A DNA stretch of 64,000 nt. It comes from Actinomycetota bacterium. GTDB taxonomy: Bacteria > Actinomycetota > Thermoleophilia > Miltoncostaeales > Miltoncostaeaceae. Positions 7,492-18,935 of the stretch are shown here, piece after piece. Each line of letters starts with the position of its first letter. Position 1 is the stretch's first letter. Below the pieces are notes generated by a model. The model saw only the letters and a list, made by a program, of their open reading frames with translations. It was not told the origin of the DNA and ran no database searches. The stretch is from NCBI GenBank assembly GCA_963169235.1, contig CAUJCX010000035.1, positions 124,001 to 188,000 on the forward strand, written 5' to 3'. The position numbers and the translations under genes were made by a program.

Positions 7492-9576
7492 ATGTCCATT
7501 CCCATGCTTTCCTCCCCACGCTCCGGTACCCGCGCAGTGCGCCGGGACGCGGTCACCGGCATCCGCTCCCCCCGGACGGCCGCGGCACCGGAGGGCCGGA
7601 TGCGCCGGCTCTGGCGCGGCCCCGACGCCGACCCGGCCTGGGCGCGCCCGGCCCTCGCCGCCCTGCTGCTGGCGACCGCGGTCTTCTACCTCATCAACCT
7701 CACCGCCTCGGGGTACGCGAACGCGTTCTACAGCGCCGCGGCCCAGGCGGGGAGCGCGTCGTGGAAGGCGTTCTTCTACGGCTCGCTGGACGCCGCCAGC
7801 TCCATCACCGTCGACAAGCCCCCCGCATCGTTGTGGGCGATGGCGCTGTCGGTGCGGGCGTTCCGGCTCAACTCGTTCGCGATCCTTGCGCCGCAGGTGC
7901 TGATGGGCGTCGCGACCGTCGGCATCGTGTACGCCGCCGTCAAGCGCTACGTCACCCCGGCGGCGGGCCTCATCGCCGGCGCCGCGATGGCGCTGACGCC
8001 GGTCGCCGTCCTGATGTTCCGTTTCAACAACCCCGACGCGCTGCTGACGCTGGTGATGGCGGCCGGCGCCTGGGCCACGCTGCGGGCCGTGGAGCGGGGA
8101 TCCCACCGGTGGATGGCGTTCGTGGGCGTGCTCATCGGCCTCGGCTTCCTCACCAAGACGCTGCAGGTGCTGCTGGTGGTTCCCGCGTTCGCGCTGGCGT
8201 ATCTGGTGGCCGCGAACACGTCGCTCCCGCGCCGCGCGTACGGCGCGGCCGTGGGCGCCGTGGCGGCGCTGCTGGCGGCCGGATGGTGGGTGGTGATCGT
8301 GGAGACCGTCCCCGCGTCGTGGCGCCCGTACGTCGGCGGCAGCCAGACCAACTCGTTCCTCGAGCTCACGTTCGGCTACAACGGCGTCGGCCGCCTGTCG
8401 GGCGACGAGGTCGGGTCGGTGGGCGGAGGCGGGGGAGGCGGCTGGGGCGAGACCGGCCTGGGGCGCCTGTTCAACGGGGAGATCGGCGGTCAGATCGCGT
8501 GGCTCATCCCCGCCGCGCTCGTCCTTCTGGCCGCCGGCCTGTGGATGCGCCGCCGGGCCCCCCGCACCGATCTGCGCCGGGCGGCGTACATCGTGTGGGG
8601 CGGCTGGCTGGTGGTCACCGCCCTGACGTTCTCGTTCATGGCGGGCATCTTCCACGCGTACTACACGGTGGCGCTGGCCCCGGCCGTCGCCGCCCTGGTG
8701 GGGATGGGGGCCGTCGAGGCGTGGCAGCGGCGCGCGCACGTCGCCGGCGCCGTCACGCTGTGCGCCGCCACGGCCGCGGCCTCCGTGTGGGGCTTCGTGC
8801 TGCTGTCGCGCACGACCGAGTACCCCGATGCGCTGCGCGTGGGCGTGCTGGCGGTGGGGCTCGCGGCGGCGGCCCTGTGGCTGCCCATCGCCCGCCTCGA
8901 GCGCCGCGTCGCCGGCCTGGTCGCCGCCGCCGCGCTGGCCGCGGCCCTGGCGGGTCCCACCGCGTACAGCATCACCACCGTCGCCGAGGCTCACACCGGC
9001 AGCATCGTCACGGCCGGCCCCGCGACGGGCGGCATGGGCGGCCCCGGTGGCGGCCGCGGCGGCGCCCCGGGTGGCGCCCCGGGCGGCATGGCGCCGCCCA
9101 CCGGTGCGATGGGCGCGCCGGCCGGGACGGCGGCCAACGGCGCCGCCGCCACGACCGCCGCGGGCGCCGCACGCCCCGGCGGCATGGGCGCGCTGCTGGA
9201 TGCGTCGGCGCCGGACGCGTCCGTGGTGGCGGCCCTCGCGGCCGACGCCGACCGCTACACGTGGGTGGCCGCCACCATCGGCTCGCAGAACGCCGCGGGC
9301 CTGCAGCTGGGCACGGGGCTCCCGGTGATGGCCATCGGCGGGTTCAACGGATCCGACCCCAGCCCGACGCTTCAGCAGTTCCAGGCGTACGTGGCCGCGG
9401 GCCGCATCCACTACTTCGCCGCGTCCGGCGGCGGCTTCGGCGGGCCGGGCCAGGGCGGGAGCGGCACGGGCAGCCAGATCACGCAGTGGGTCGAGGCGAA
9501 CTACACGCAGGTCACCATCGGTGGCAGCACGTTCTACGACCTCACGCAGCCGGTGTCCGGCGCGGCGGGGAGCTGA
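7492..9576 (+). CDS. GT39 (ArnT/PMT-like) membrane glycosyltransferase
   Basis: A 694-residue polytopic membrane protein of the dolichyl/undecaprenyl-phosphate sugar transferase superfamily. After a 50-residue Arg-rich cytoplasmic N-terminus the protein has about twelve hydrophobic segments; the first extracytoplasmic loop holds YANAFYSAAAQAGSASW and the DKPP motif (SSITVDKPPASLW) typical of this actinobacterial subfamily. A Gly/Ala/Pro-rich insert (about 505-565) precedes a C-terminal soluble domain with FAASGGGFGGPG. It probably moves a sugar from a polyprenyl-phosphate carrier to an envelope lipid or protein. The next gene, a GT2-GtrA fusion, is the natural supplier of that lipid-linked sugar. 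A PhoP-type box precedes it. The acceptor is unknown. Confidence 0.87.
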   Translation: MSIPMLSSPRSGTRAVRRDAVTGIRSPRTAAAPEGRMRRLWRGPDADPAWARPALAALLLATAVFYLINLTASGYANAFYSAAAQAGSASWKAFFYGSLDAASSITVDKPPASLWAMALSVRAFRLNSFAILAPQVLMGVATVGIVYAAVKRYVTPAAGLIAGAAMALTPVAVLMFRFNNPDALLTLVMAAGAWATLRAVERGSHRWMAFVGVLIGLGFLTKTLQVLLVVPAFALAYLVAANTSLPRRAYGAAVGAVAALLAAGWWVVIVETVPASWRPYVGGSQTNSFLELTFGYNGVGRLSGDEVGSVGGGGGGGWGETGLGRLFNGEIGGQIAWLIPAALVLLAAGLWMRRRAPRTDLRRAAYIVWGGWLVVTALTFSFMAGIFHAYYTVALAPAVAALVGMGAVEAWQRRAHVAGAVTLCAATAAASVWGFVLLSRTTEYPDALRVGVLAVGLAAAALWLPIARLERRVAGLVAAAALAAALAGPTAYSITTVAEAHTGSIVTAGPATGGMGGPGGGRGGAPGGAPGGMAPPTGAMGAPAGTAANGAAATTAAGAARPGGMGALLDASAPDASVVAALAADADRYTWVAATIGSQNAAGLQLGTGLPVMAIGGFNGSDPSPTLQQFQAYVAAGRIHYFAASGGGFGGPGQGGSGTGSQITQWVEANYTQVTIGGSTFYDLTQPVSGAAGS

Positions 9577-9578
9577 CC

Positions 9579-10826
9579 ATGGCGTCCGCGACGAAGGGAG
9601 TGATGGTGCGGGACGCCGTGACCGGGGACGCGCCGTGGCCCGGCGAGTGGGCGGAGGCGCACGTGGGTCCCGTGCTCGACGTGGTCATCCCCGTCTACAG
9701 CGAGCAGGCGACGCTGGAGGCGTGCGTGCGTCGCCTGCACGCCCACCTCGCCCACACGTTCCCGTACCCGTTCCGCATCACGGTGGCCGACAACGCCAGC
9801 ACGGACGGCACGCTGGCCGTGGCGTGCCGGCTGGCGGACGAGATGCCTCAGGTGGACGTCGTCCACCTGACGCTCAAAGGGCGCGGGCGTGCCCTCAAGC
9901 AGGCGTGGCTGGCCTCGGACGCGGCCGTGCTGGCGTACATGGACGTCGACCTCAGCACCGACCTCGACGCGTTGTGGCCCCTGGTGGCGCCGCTCATGTC
10001 GGGGCACAGCGACGTGTCCATCGGCACGCGCCTGGACCGCGCGTCGCGGGTGGTGCGGGGGCCGCGCCGCGAGTTCATCTCGCGGGCGTACAACCTCATC
10101 CTGCGGGGGGCGCTTGGGGCGCGCTTCACCGATGCCCAGTGCGGGTTCAAGGCCATCCGGGCCGACGTGGCCCGGGCGCTCCTGCCGATGGTGGAGGACG
10201 GCGCGTGGTTCTTCGACACCGAGCTGCTGGTGCTGGCCGAGCGCTGCCGCCTGCGCATCCACGAGGTGCCGGTGGACTGGTACGACGACCCCGACAGCCG
10301 GGTGGACGTGGCGGCGACGGCCCGCGACGACCTGACCGGCGTGTGGAGGGTGCGCCGCGCGCTGGCGCGGGGACGCCTGCCCGTGGACGACGTGGCCCGC
10401 CGCATGGGGCGCCTGCCCCCGGAGTCGGGGGTCGGCGCCCAGGTGCTGACGTTCGCGGCCGTCGGCATCGTCTGCGCCGTGCTGCAACTGGCGCTGTTCG
10501 CCGTGTTGCGCGGGCGCGTCGACTCGGCCCAGGTCGCCAACGTCGCCGCGCTGGTGCTGGCGACGGTGGCCAACACGTGGGCGAACCGGCGCTACACGTT
10601 CGGCATCCGCGGCCCCGGGGGGACCGTGCGCCAGCAGACCCAGGGCCTCGGCATCGTCGCCGTGACGTGGGCGTTCACCGCGGCGTCGCTGTGGAGTCTC
10701 GGCGCGCTGGCGCCTGAGGCGGGCACGGTGCTCCAGACCGCCGTCGTGGGGCTCGCCACCGCCGCCGCGACCGCGGCGAAGTTCGTGGTGATGCGGCGCT
10801 GGGTGTTCGCGGGTGCCCGCGGCTGA
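9579..10826 (+). CDS. Polyprenyl-phosphate glycosyltransferase (GT2) fused to a GtrA-like membrane domain
   Basis: A 415-residue two-domain protein. Residues about 25-255 form a GT2/DPM1-like domain: VVIPVYSEQATLE, NASTDGT, the metal-binding MDVDLSTD, the GTR and CGFKAI motifs. Residues about 285-415 hold four hydrophobic segments of a GtrA domain with ANTWANRRYTF and a final FVVMRRWVF. Such enzymes load a sugar from a nucleotide donor onto polyprenyl phosphate, and GtrA is thought to flip it across the membrane. The ATG lies two bases after the GT39 stop, with GGGGAG six bases upstream, so both genes form one operon. Some bacteria encode these two domains separately. Confidence 0.92.
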   Translation: MASATKGVMVRDAVTGDAPWPGEWAEAHVGPVLDVVIPVYSEQATLEACVRRLHAHLAHTFPYPFRITVADNASTDGTLAVACRLADEMPQVDVVHLTLKGRGRALKQAWLASDAAVLAYMDVDLSTDLDALWPLVAPLMSGHSDVSIGTRLDRASRVVRGPRREFISRAYNLILRGALGARFTDAQCGFKAIRADVARALLPMVEDGAWFFDTELLVLAERCRLRIHEVPVDWYDDPDSRVDVAATARDDLTGVWRVRRALARGRLPVDDVARRMGRLPPESGVGAQVLTFAAVGIVCAVLQLALFAVLRGRVDSAQVANVAALVLATVANTWANRRYTFGIRGPGGTVRQQTQGLGIVAVTWAFTAASLWSLGALAPEAGTVLQTAVVGLATAAATAAKFVVMRRWVFAGARG

Positions 10827-11101
10827 CGCGCGACGCGGCTCGAGGGGCGCGCAACGCCTGTGGGGGACGCCGATCCTCGCAACCTGTCGCCGCCACGTTC
10901 GTGCGTCGCTCTCGATCATCGCGAGCTCGAATCGAGCGGCGTCGGCCTGGCTCTCTCGACCGCGCGGAGGATCCCGTGGCCCTCTGGCGGGGGGTCTTCC
11001 GCCGTCAGCCTTCACGCCCGCCGACGGACCCGGGCTCGACTCCCTGTGACCGCTCCATTGCGGGGTGCAACGCTCACCATCCGACCGCACACACCGGGCA
11101 C
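10827..11101. other. Intergenic stretch without a recognised gene
   Basis: About 275 bases between the GtrA stop and the methyltransferase stop (convergent). GC content is somewhat lower than around it. I see several imperfect inverted repeats but no convincing terminator, tRNA or promoter. An ORF that runs through it into the methyltransferase region has no recognisable protein features. Confidence 0.4.
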
Positions 11102-11836
11102 TTACGGCCGCGCGACGATGAACGTGGACACGGCGAAGAACCGGCCGAACGGCGAGTTCTCGATTGATTCGGGACGGGTCCGGAGCGGGGCGGCGAGCCT
11201 CTCGGGCAGCCACTTGTACTCCTCGAACTGGACCAGAGCCCAGCCGCGCGTCACACGTCCGAACCCCGCGCTGCGGACGACCGTCTCCAACTCGCGCGGC
11301 CAGTAGTTGCGGGCCGCGGCGACGCGCTGGGTCAGTCGCGCCGGCAGCCAGGGCATGAGCGGCACCGGGCGACCCCACAACACGCGGTCCTCGCTCCAGC
11401 GCGCTCCGTGCCCCTCGAACGGGAACCAGCGGTTGGGGCTGAACACCACCAACGCACCGGACGACCTGAGCACGCGGCACGCCTCGGCCACGGCCGCACG
11501 GTCGCCAGGGACGTGCTCCAGTACCTCGTTGAGGAGTACGCCGTCGTAGCTGGCGTCGGCGTACGGCAGCGCCGACCCGTCGTAGGTGTCGAACCGCAGC
11601 TCCGGGCGCGAGAACTCCTCGCGTGCCCGGTGAACGGCCGCCGTGTCCACGTCGATACCCGTGGCGTGGGCGGCTCCGTGCTCGACGAGCGCGTTCGCGT
11701 AGGCCCCCTCGTTGCAGCCGAAGTCGAGCCACTCCCCCTCGATCGGCACCTGCCGCTCGACCTTGCCCAAGCGGTAGCTGACGGCATCGCCGTAGGCGGT
11801 GCTGTGTCCCGGCTCGCGAAACCGTGGTTCAGCCAC
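11102..11836 (-). CDS. Class I SAM-dependent methyltransferase
   Basis: A 244-residue methyltransferase. Motif I is [14 protein letters not shown] (about 37-50), followed by the acidic loop GIDVDTAAV, motif II/III around [13 protein letters not shown], and the post-motif strand [12 protein letters not shown], all typical of the Methyltransf_11/UbiE-like group. The start is taken as GTG 11836, where homology begins; the longer frame runs through uvrA's promoter and coding region. It is divergent from uvrA with about 100 bases between. The C-terminal half, rich in Arg, Trp and Tyr, resembles methyltransferases that act on lipid or glycan substrates, but the substrate is not known. Base composition is lower in GC than its neighbours. 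Confidence 0.85.
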   Translation of the reverse strand: MAEPRFREPGHSTAYGDAVSYRLGKVERQVPIEGEWLDFGCNEGAYANALVEHGAAHATGIDVDTAAVHRAREEFSRPELRFDTYDGSALPYADASYDGVLLNEVLEHVPGDRAAVAEACRVLRSSGALVVFSPNRWFPFEGHGARWSEDRVLWGRPVPLMPWLPARLTQRVAAARNYWPRELETVVRSAGFGRVTRGWALVQFEEYKWLPERLAAPLRTRPESIENSPFGRFFAVSTFIVARP

Positions 11837-11923
11837 GGGCGTGACCGTAACGATGTTTCCGTTGCCCACGCGACGGTGCCTCCGTGCGTGCCGCTGCGGA
11901 CGGCCGCACGGTGGGCGTAACCA

Positions 11924-11936
11924 GTACACTTGTTCG
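11924..11936 (+). promoter_or_regulatory. Leaderless-type -10 of uvrA overlapping an imperfect LexA-box
   Basis: TACACT (11925-11930) lies seven bases before the GTG start of uvrA, the layout of leaderless actinobacterial promoters. The same bases read GTAC-ACTT-GTTC-G, one mismatch from the GAAC-N4-GTTC core of the actinobacterial SOS box. uvrA is a classical LexA target, but the left half-site is imperfect, so LexA control is inference. Confidence 0.45.
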
Positions 11937-14807
<2,871 letters not shown>

Positions 14808-14812
14808 CCCTC

Positions 14813-15679
14813 GTGTTGGTGTTCTATCTGGATGAGTTCGGCGACGACTCACTGGCACGGGCCGACGATGGCCACTCTCCTGTGCTGAAGGAAGGCGTGA
14901 GTAGGTGGTTTGTGCTGTCGGCCGTGGGTATCCGTGATAGTTCACGTGAGCGTGTAGCCGGGGATATCATCGCGATCAAGGGCCGATACTTCCAGACGGA
15001 GTCGTCACCCTTGCGATGGGGCGCTTCGGAGATCAAAGGGCGGCATCTTGCCGGCGTCTGGAAGAACATGCAACGCGGCAAGACCATCGTTCGCCCTGCG
15101 GCGTACCGGGTCCTCACTCCTGCGAGCGCGAATCACCTGTTCGCCGAAGTGGGCGGTCTCTTCGAGAAGTACAGACCGCTCGTCTTCTCGGTTGCCGTGG
15201 ACAAGGAAGCACTCCTGCAAAGGCACCAGGAGCCGTTTCCCGTGCTCGGCGTCGCCTACACGTATCTGCTTCAGCGGATCGCGCTCACGATGGAGAAGAC
15301 CTATAGCGGTGAGACGGCGCTCGTCGTCGCTGATCAGCAAACGGCGCACGAACGGTTCTTCCGGTCAGGCAGGATGCATGAGGTACGAAGCGCTCTCTGC
15401 GCGGGACTGCCCGTACAACCGAACTTTGATCTCGTGCTCGACAAGCCGCTGTGGATCGACACCGCCCTCAGTGTCTGGGACCGGGAGATTCTGCAGCTCG
15501 CTGACATCGTTGCGTACTCGACGGGACAGTGGGCGTCAGGTCGAGCGGTAGCGCAGGAACCATGTTTCTTGTGGCGTCACATTCGGCCGTGCCTCGCCGT
15601 CGGCTGGACATCGCGCACGGTCGAAGGCGCTGGCTTGGTGATCTATCCCCGGCCGAGCGACTATCCGTCCGCTGCCTAG
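14813..15679 (+). CDS. DUF3800 domain protein
   Basis: A 288-residue protein whose N-terminus FYLDEFGDD matches the (Y/F)xDExGD motif of DUF3800, a predicted RNase H-like fold family; further acidic positions occur in VVADQQ (about 174) and in the C-terminal LQLADIVAY segment, the usual second motif. The start is GTG 14813, with TTG 14816 and GTG 14819 as alternatives, five bases after the uvrA stop. GC content and codon use (many A/T third positions) are clearly below the neighbouring genes, a sign of horizontal acquisition. DUF3800 genes often travel with mobile elements and phage-defence loci, but no mobile element is visible here. Function unknown. Confidence 0.85.
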   Translation: MLVFYLDEFGDDSLARADDGHSPVLKEGVSRWFVLSAVGIRDSSRERVAGDIIAIKGRYFQTESSPLRWGASEIKGRHLAGVWKNMQRGKTIVRPAAYRVLTPASANHLFAEVGGLFEKYRPLVFSVAVDKEALLQRHQEPFPVLGVAYTYLLQRIALTMEKTYSGETALVVADQQTAHERFFRSGRMHEVRSALCAGLPVQPNFDLVLDKPLWIDTALSVWDREILQLADIVAYSTGQWASGRAVAQEPCFLWRHIRPCLAVGWTSRTVEGAGLVIYPRPSDYPSAA

Positions 15680-15894
15680 GCACCAACCAACGAAAAGCGG
15701 CGCAACCCGGGTCCCACCGTAAGCGGAAGGATCCCTGGTGCACCGCACCCTGATTATCGACGGCGGACGTTGGAAGTCAACTGAGCGAGGGTGCCACGAC
15801 GGAGGGCGTGCCTCGCGGGAGCACCCCGGCCTTGTGGATGCGACCTCCAATGCGTCGCGTCGACGCCACCTGGCGGCGCCCGCCCTCTGAGCCG

Positions 15895-17442
15895 CTACGC
15901 GCACCTCTGGGCGTCGCGCACGGCCTGTTCGCGTTTGCGGTGCTGCTCGTCGGTGCCGCTGGGATGGGCGGCCGCGGTCTCGAGGTACGGCAGGGCCGAC
16001 GAGCAGTCGCCCAACTGCATCAGCGACACCCCGATGTTGTAGTTGGCGTTGGCCTCGTACGGGTCGCCGGCCTGCTGCAGCGTGGGGAGCGCACGCCGCG
16101 ACTCGCTGAGCGCGGTCTCGGGGTCGCCCGCCTCGTAGGCCAGCCACGCGTGGTCGATCAGTGCGCGCGCCTCGGCCAGCGTGAGGTCGGGCTCGGACGG
16201 CGCGGCGGGAGGATCCACGGGCTCATCGGCGGTATCGGGCGGCGCCGGCTGCGGTGCGGGGGCGGTGGTGACCCGCTCGGTGGTCACCGTGACGGTCGCG
16301 GCGGGAGGCGGCGGATCCTCGGCGGCGGTCGTCTCGGGCGCGGTCTCGGGGTTCGCCGCCGCGGCGGACGTCGCCGCGCGCGTCGTGGTGCCCGCCCCGC
16401 GCGGGTCGTCGCCCGCGCGCGACATCAGCCCGTATCCGGCGCCGACGGCCGCGGCCAGCAGCACCACGGCCGCCGCCACCCACGGCGCGCGCCGCCGGCG
16501 CCGGGGCGCGGGCGGGGGAGCGCCCACCGGCGGCGCCACGGGCCGGCGCGGCATCACCGACGTGCGGTCCACCCGCGTGGGCTCCGGAGTGCGCGACGGC
16601 GCGGGGGGCATCGGCGCGGCCGCGCGCAACGTGGCGTCAAGCGCCGCGCCCATCGCGGCGGCCGACGCGAACCGGTCGTGCGGGCTCTTCGCCATCCCGC
16701 GCATGAGGAACGCCCGCACCGCGTCCGGCGCGTCCGGGCGACGCTCGCGGGGGTCCGGCACGGGCGCGGTGACGTGCTTCACCAGCGCGGCGCTGGCGGG
16801 GCCGTCCCCCGCGTCGTACGGCGGGGCCCCGCAATACGCCTCGAACAGCGTCGCCGCCAGCCCGTACAGGTCGACGGACGGCGTGATGGGATCACCCGTG
16901 GCGGCCTCGGGCGCGATATAGCCGGGCGTGCCGATCACCAGGTTGGTGCGCGACAGTGACCCGTCACCCAGGCGGGCGACGCCGAAGTCGGCCACGTGGG
17001 GGCGGCCCTCGGCGTCGATCAGCACGTTGCTGGGCTTGACGTCGCGGTGGATGATGCCCGCGGCGTGCGCAGCGCCCAGCGCGTCGCACACCCCGCGGCC
17101 GATGCGCACGCACGTGTCCCAGCTCAGCGCGCCGCGCCGCGACAGCGCGTCCAGGCTCTCGCCGTGGATGAACTGCAGCACCAGATGACGTGAGCCGTCG
17201 TCGCCCGAGATCAGGTCGTACACCTGGATGACGCCCGGATGGTTGACCCGGGCGAGCGCGTGGGCCTCCCGCTCGAAGCGCGCCAGCGCGTCGGCGTCGA
17301 GCGTGAACTCCACCCGCAGGCGCTTGATCGCCACATCGCGGTGCAGGCGCGTGTCCCAGGCGCGGTACACCTCGCCCATCCCGCCCTGCCCGATCAGCTC
17401 GCGGATCTCGTACCGGCCGTGGTCCAGGGTGTGCGGCAGCAC
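15895..17442 (-). CDS. Membrane Ser/Thr protein kinase with extracellular TPR-like domain
   Basis: A 515-residue Hanks-type kinase. Kinase landmarks are the glycine loop GQGGMGEV (18-25), K40, catalytic HRDVKPSN (132-139), DFG (152-154) and the P+1 segment GTPGYIAPE. A Pro/Arg-rich juxtamembrane stretch leads to one membrane segment (about 312-333), then an extracellular Thr/Pro/Ala-rich linker and a final 100 residues with TPR-like helices (AWLAYEAGDPETALSESRRAL region). PASTA repeats, usual in PknB, are absent. The GTG start has GAGGAGG six bases upstream. It is divergent from a major facilitator gene, and a TACTAT -10 lies at 17473. Confidence 0.93.
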   Translation of the reverse strand: MLPHTLDHGRYEIRELIGQGGMGEVYRAWDTRLHRDVAIKRLRVEFTLDADALARFEREAHALARVNHPGVIQVYDLISGDDGSRHLVLQFIHGESLDALSRRGALSWDTCVRIGRGVCDALGAAHAAGIIHRDVKPSNVLIDAEGRPHVADFGVARLGDGSLSRTNLVIGTPGYIAPEAATGDPITPSVDLYGLAATLFEAYCGAPPYDAGDGPASAALVKHVTAPVPDPRERRPDAPDAVRAFLMRGMAKSPHDRFASAAAMGAALDATLRAAAPMPPAPSRTPEPTRVDRTSVMPRRPVAPPVGAPPPAPRRRRRAPWVAAAVVLLAAAVGAGYGLMSRAGDDPRGAGTTTRAATSAAAANPETAPETTAAEDPPPPAATVTVTTERVTTAPAPQPAPPDTADEPVDPPAAPSEPDLTLAEARALIDHAWLAYEAGDPETALSESRRALPTLQQAGDPYEANANYNIGVSLMQLGDCSSALPYLETAAAHPSGTDEQHRKREQAVRDAQRCA

Positions 17443-17472
17443 CAGCCTCCTCGCGTTGCTCCGGACGGGGGG

Positions 17473-17478
17473 ATAGTA
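17473..17478 (-). promoter_or_regulatory. -10 element of the Ser/Thr kinase gene
   Basis: TACTAT on the minus strand, about 30 bases before the GTG start. It is paired head-to-head with the promoter of the divergent transporter gene. No clear -35 is seen. Confidence 0.4.
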
Positions 17479-17497
17479 GACGTCGCCCCGCGGCCGC

Positions 17498-17503
17498 TAC
17501 CCT
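17498..17503 (+). promoter_or_regulatory. Leaderless-type -10 of the MFS transporter gene
   Basis: TACCCT ends seven bases before the ATG at 17511, and no ribosome site lies between, which suggests a leaderless transcript. Confidence 0.4.
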
Positions 17504-17510
17504 GCTCGCC

Positions 17511-18821
17511 ATGCTCGCCCGCCGCCTCAGCGCCCGCGTCCACTACGGCTGGATCGTGGTCGCGGTGGTGTTCGTGACGCTGCTGGCCGCCGCCGGTTTC
17601 CGGTCCACCATCGGCGTGTTCATCGTGCCGTTCCAGGACGAGTTCGGCTGGGACCGCGGTCAGGTGTCCACCGCGATCGCCGTGAACCTGGTGTGCTACG
17701 GACTGGTCGCCCCGTTCGCCGCCGCGCTCGTGATGCGGCTGGGGACGCGGCGCGTGATGGTGGGTGCGCTGGCGGCCGTCGCGGTGGGCGCGGCCGCCAC
17801 CACCGGCATGTCGGCGCTGTGGCAGCTGGACGTGCTGTGGGGGCCCGTGATCGGCTTCGCCACGGGCGCCATCTCCATCCCGCTGTCGGCGATCGTCGCG
17901 ACCCGGTGGTTCCACACCCGCCGCGGCCTCGTCACAGGCCTCCTGACCGCCGCGTTCGCCACCGGCAACCTGGCGTTCCTGCCGCTGATCGCCTGGATCA
18001 CGCGGGACCACGGCTGGCGGACGTCGGTGCTGCTCATCACCGCCCTTGCGCTGGCGGTCATCCCGCTGGTGGCGCTGCTGATGCGCGAGCACCCCGCCGA
18101 CGTCGGCGTGCGGCCGTTCGGGGCGCCGGACGACGCCTCGGCCCCCGCGGCGGGGCCCGCGCTGGGGCCGAACCCGTTCACCACCCCACTGCGCGTCTTG
18201 GCCGACGCGGCCCGCGTGCGCGACTTCTGGCTGCTGGCCGGCACGTTCTTCGTGTGCGGATGGACCACCAACGGGGCGGTGCAGTCGCACTTCATCCCCG
18301 CGGCCTACGACCACCACATCCCCGAGGTGACGGCGGCGTCGCTGATGGTGGTGATCGGGATGTTCGACATCATCGGCGCCACCGGATCGGGCTGGATGAC
18401 CGACCGCTTCGACCCCCGGCACCTCCTGTTCGTCTACTACGTGTTGCGCGGAACGTCCCTGGCGCTGCTGGTTCCCCTGCTGACGGGGCCCCGCTGGGGC
18501 CTCCTGGGGTTCGCCGTGCTGTACGGGCTCGACTGGGTCGCCACGGTGCCGCCCACGGTGGCGCTCACCACCCTCGTGTTCGGGCGCGAACGGGCCGGAA
18601 TCGTGTTCGGCTGGGTGTTCTGCAGCCACATGCTGGGCGGGGCGACCGCCGCGTGGCTGGCGGGAGCGCTGCGCGCGTCGCTGGGGGACTACGTGGTGGC
18701 GTTCACCGGCGCCGGGGTCCTCGCGGTCGTCGCCGGCGTCGCATCGCTGGCGATCGCCCGCGGACGGGGAGCGCACCCCGCCCATCCCGTCGCGATCGAG
18801 GCGACGGCCACGGGTACGTGA
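17511..18821 (+). CDS. Major facilitator superfamily transporter (monocarboxylate/oxalate-formate-like)
   Basis: A 436-residue protein with twelve predicted membrane helices. The start HYGWIVVAVVFVTLLAAAGFR (given here to its HYGWIVVAVVF core) and the first loop FQDEFGWDRGQVSTAIA are typical of the OFA/MCT branch of MFS. The central loop (about 200-225) is Pro/Ala-rich, and the second half begins with ARVRDFWLLAGTFF. It should carry a small organic anion with proton or by exchange, but the substrate cannot be named. It is divergent from the Ser/Thr kinase gene. Confidence 0.88.
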   Translation: MLARRLSARVHYGWIVVAVVFVTLLAAAGFRSTIGVFIVPFQDEFGWDRGQVSTAIAVNLVCYGLVAPFAAALVMRLGTRRVMVGALAAVAVGAAATTGMSALWQLDVLWGPVIGFATGAISIPLSAIVATRWFHTRRGLVTGLLTAAFATGNLAFLPLIAWITRDHGWRTSVLLITALALAVIPLVALLMREHPADVGVRPFGAPDDASAPAAGPALGPNPFTTPLRVLADAARVRDFWLLAGTFFVCGWTTNGAVQSHFIPAAYDHHIPEVTAASLMVVIGMFDIIGATGSGWMTDRFDPRHLLFVYYVLRGTSLALLVPLLTGPRWGLLGFAVLYGLDWVATVPPTVALTTLVFGRERAGIVFGWVFCSHMLGGATAAWLAGALRASLGDYVVAFTGAGVLAVVAGVASLAIARGRGAHPAHPVAIEATATGT

Positions 18822-18923
18822 CCGGTCGGTGAGACGGCACGACGCACGCGCGTCCGTGTGCACGCGGCGTTGCGCGTCGTAAGAAATCTCCTGCGTGGCG
18901 CGCATTCGATGGCCCGGCCGTTG

Positions 18924-18930
18924 TATGCAT
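18924..18930 (+). promoter_or_regulatory. Possible leaderless -10 of the secreted repeat-protein gene
   Basis: TATGCAT ends five bases before the ATG at 18936. The distance suits a leaderless start; the call rests on this motif alone. Confidence 0.33.
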
Positions 18931-18935
18931 GCGCT

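Noticed and set aside
11026-11052. Stretch GGGCTCGACTCCC resembling a tRNA T-arm in the gap before the methyltransferase
   Set aside because: No acceptor stem, anticodon arm or D-arm can be built around it, and the loop lacks the TTC sequence.
10860-11306. 148-codon ORF on the plus strand through the 10.8-11.3 kb gap
   Set aside because: It overlaps the methyltransferase antisense, has no ribosome site or recognisable domain, and looks like chance in GC-rich DNA.
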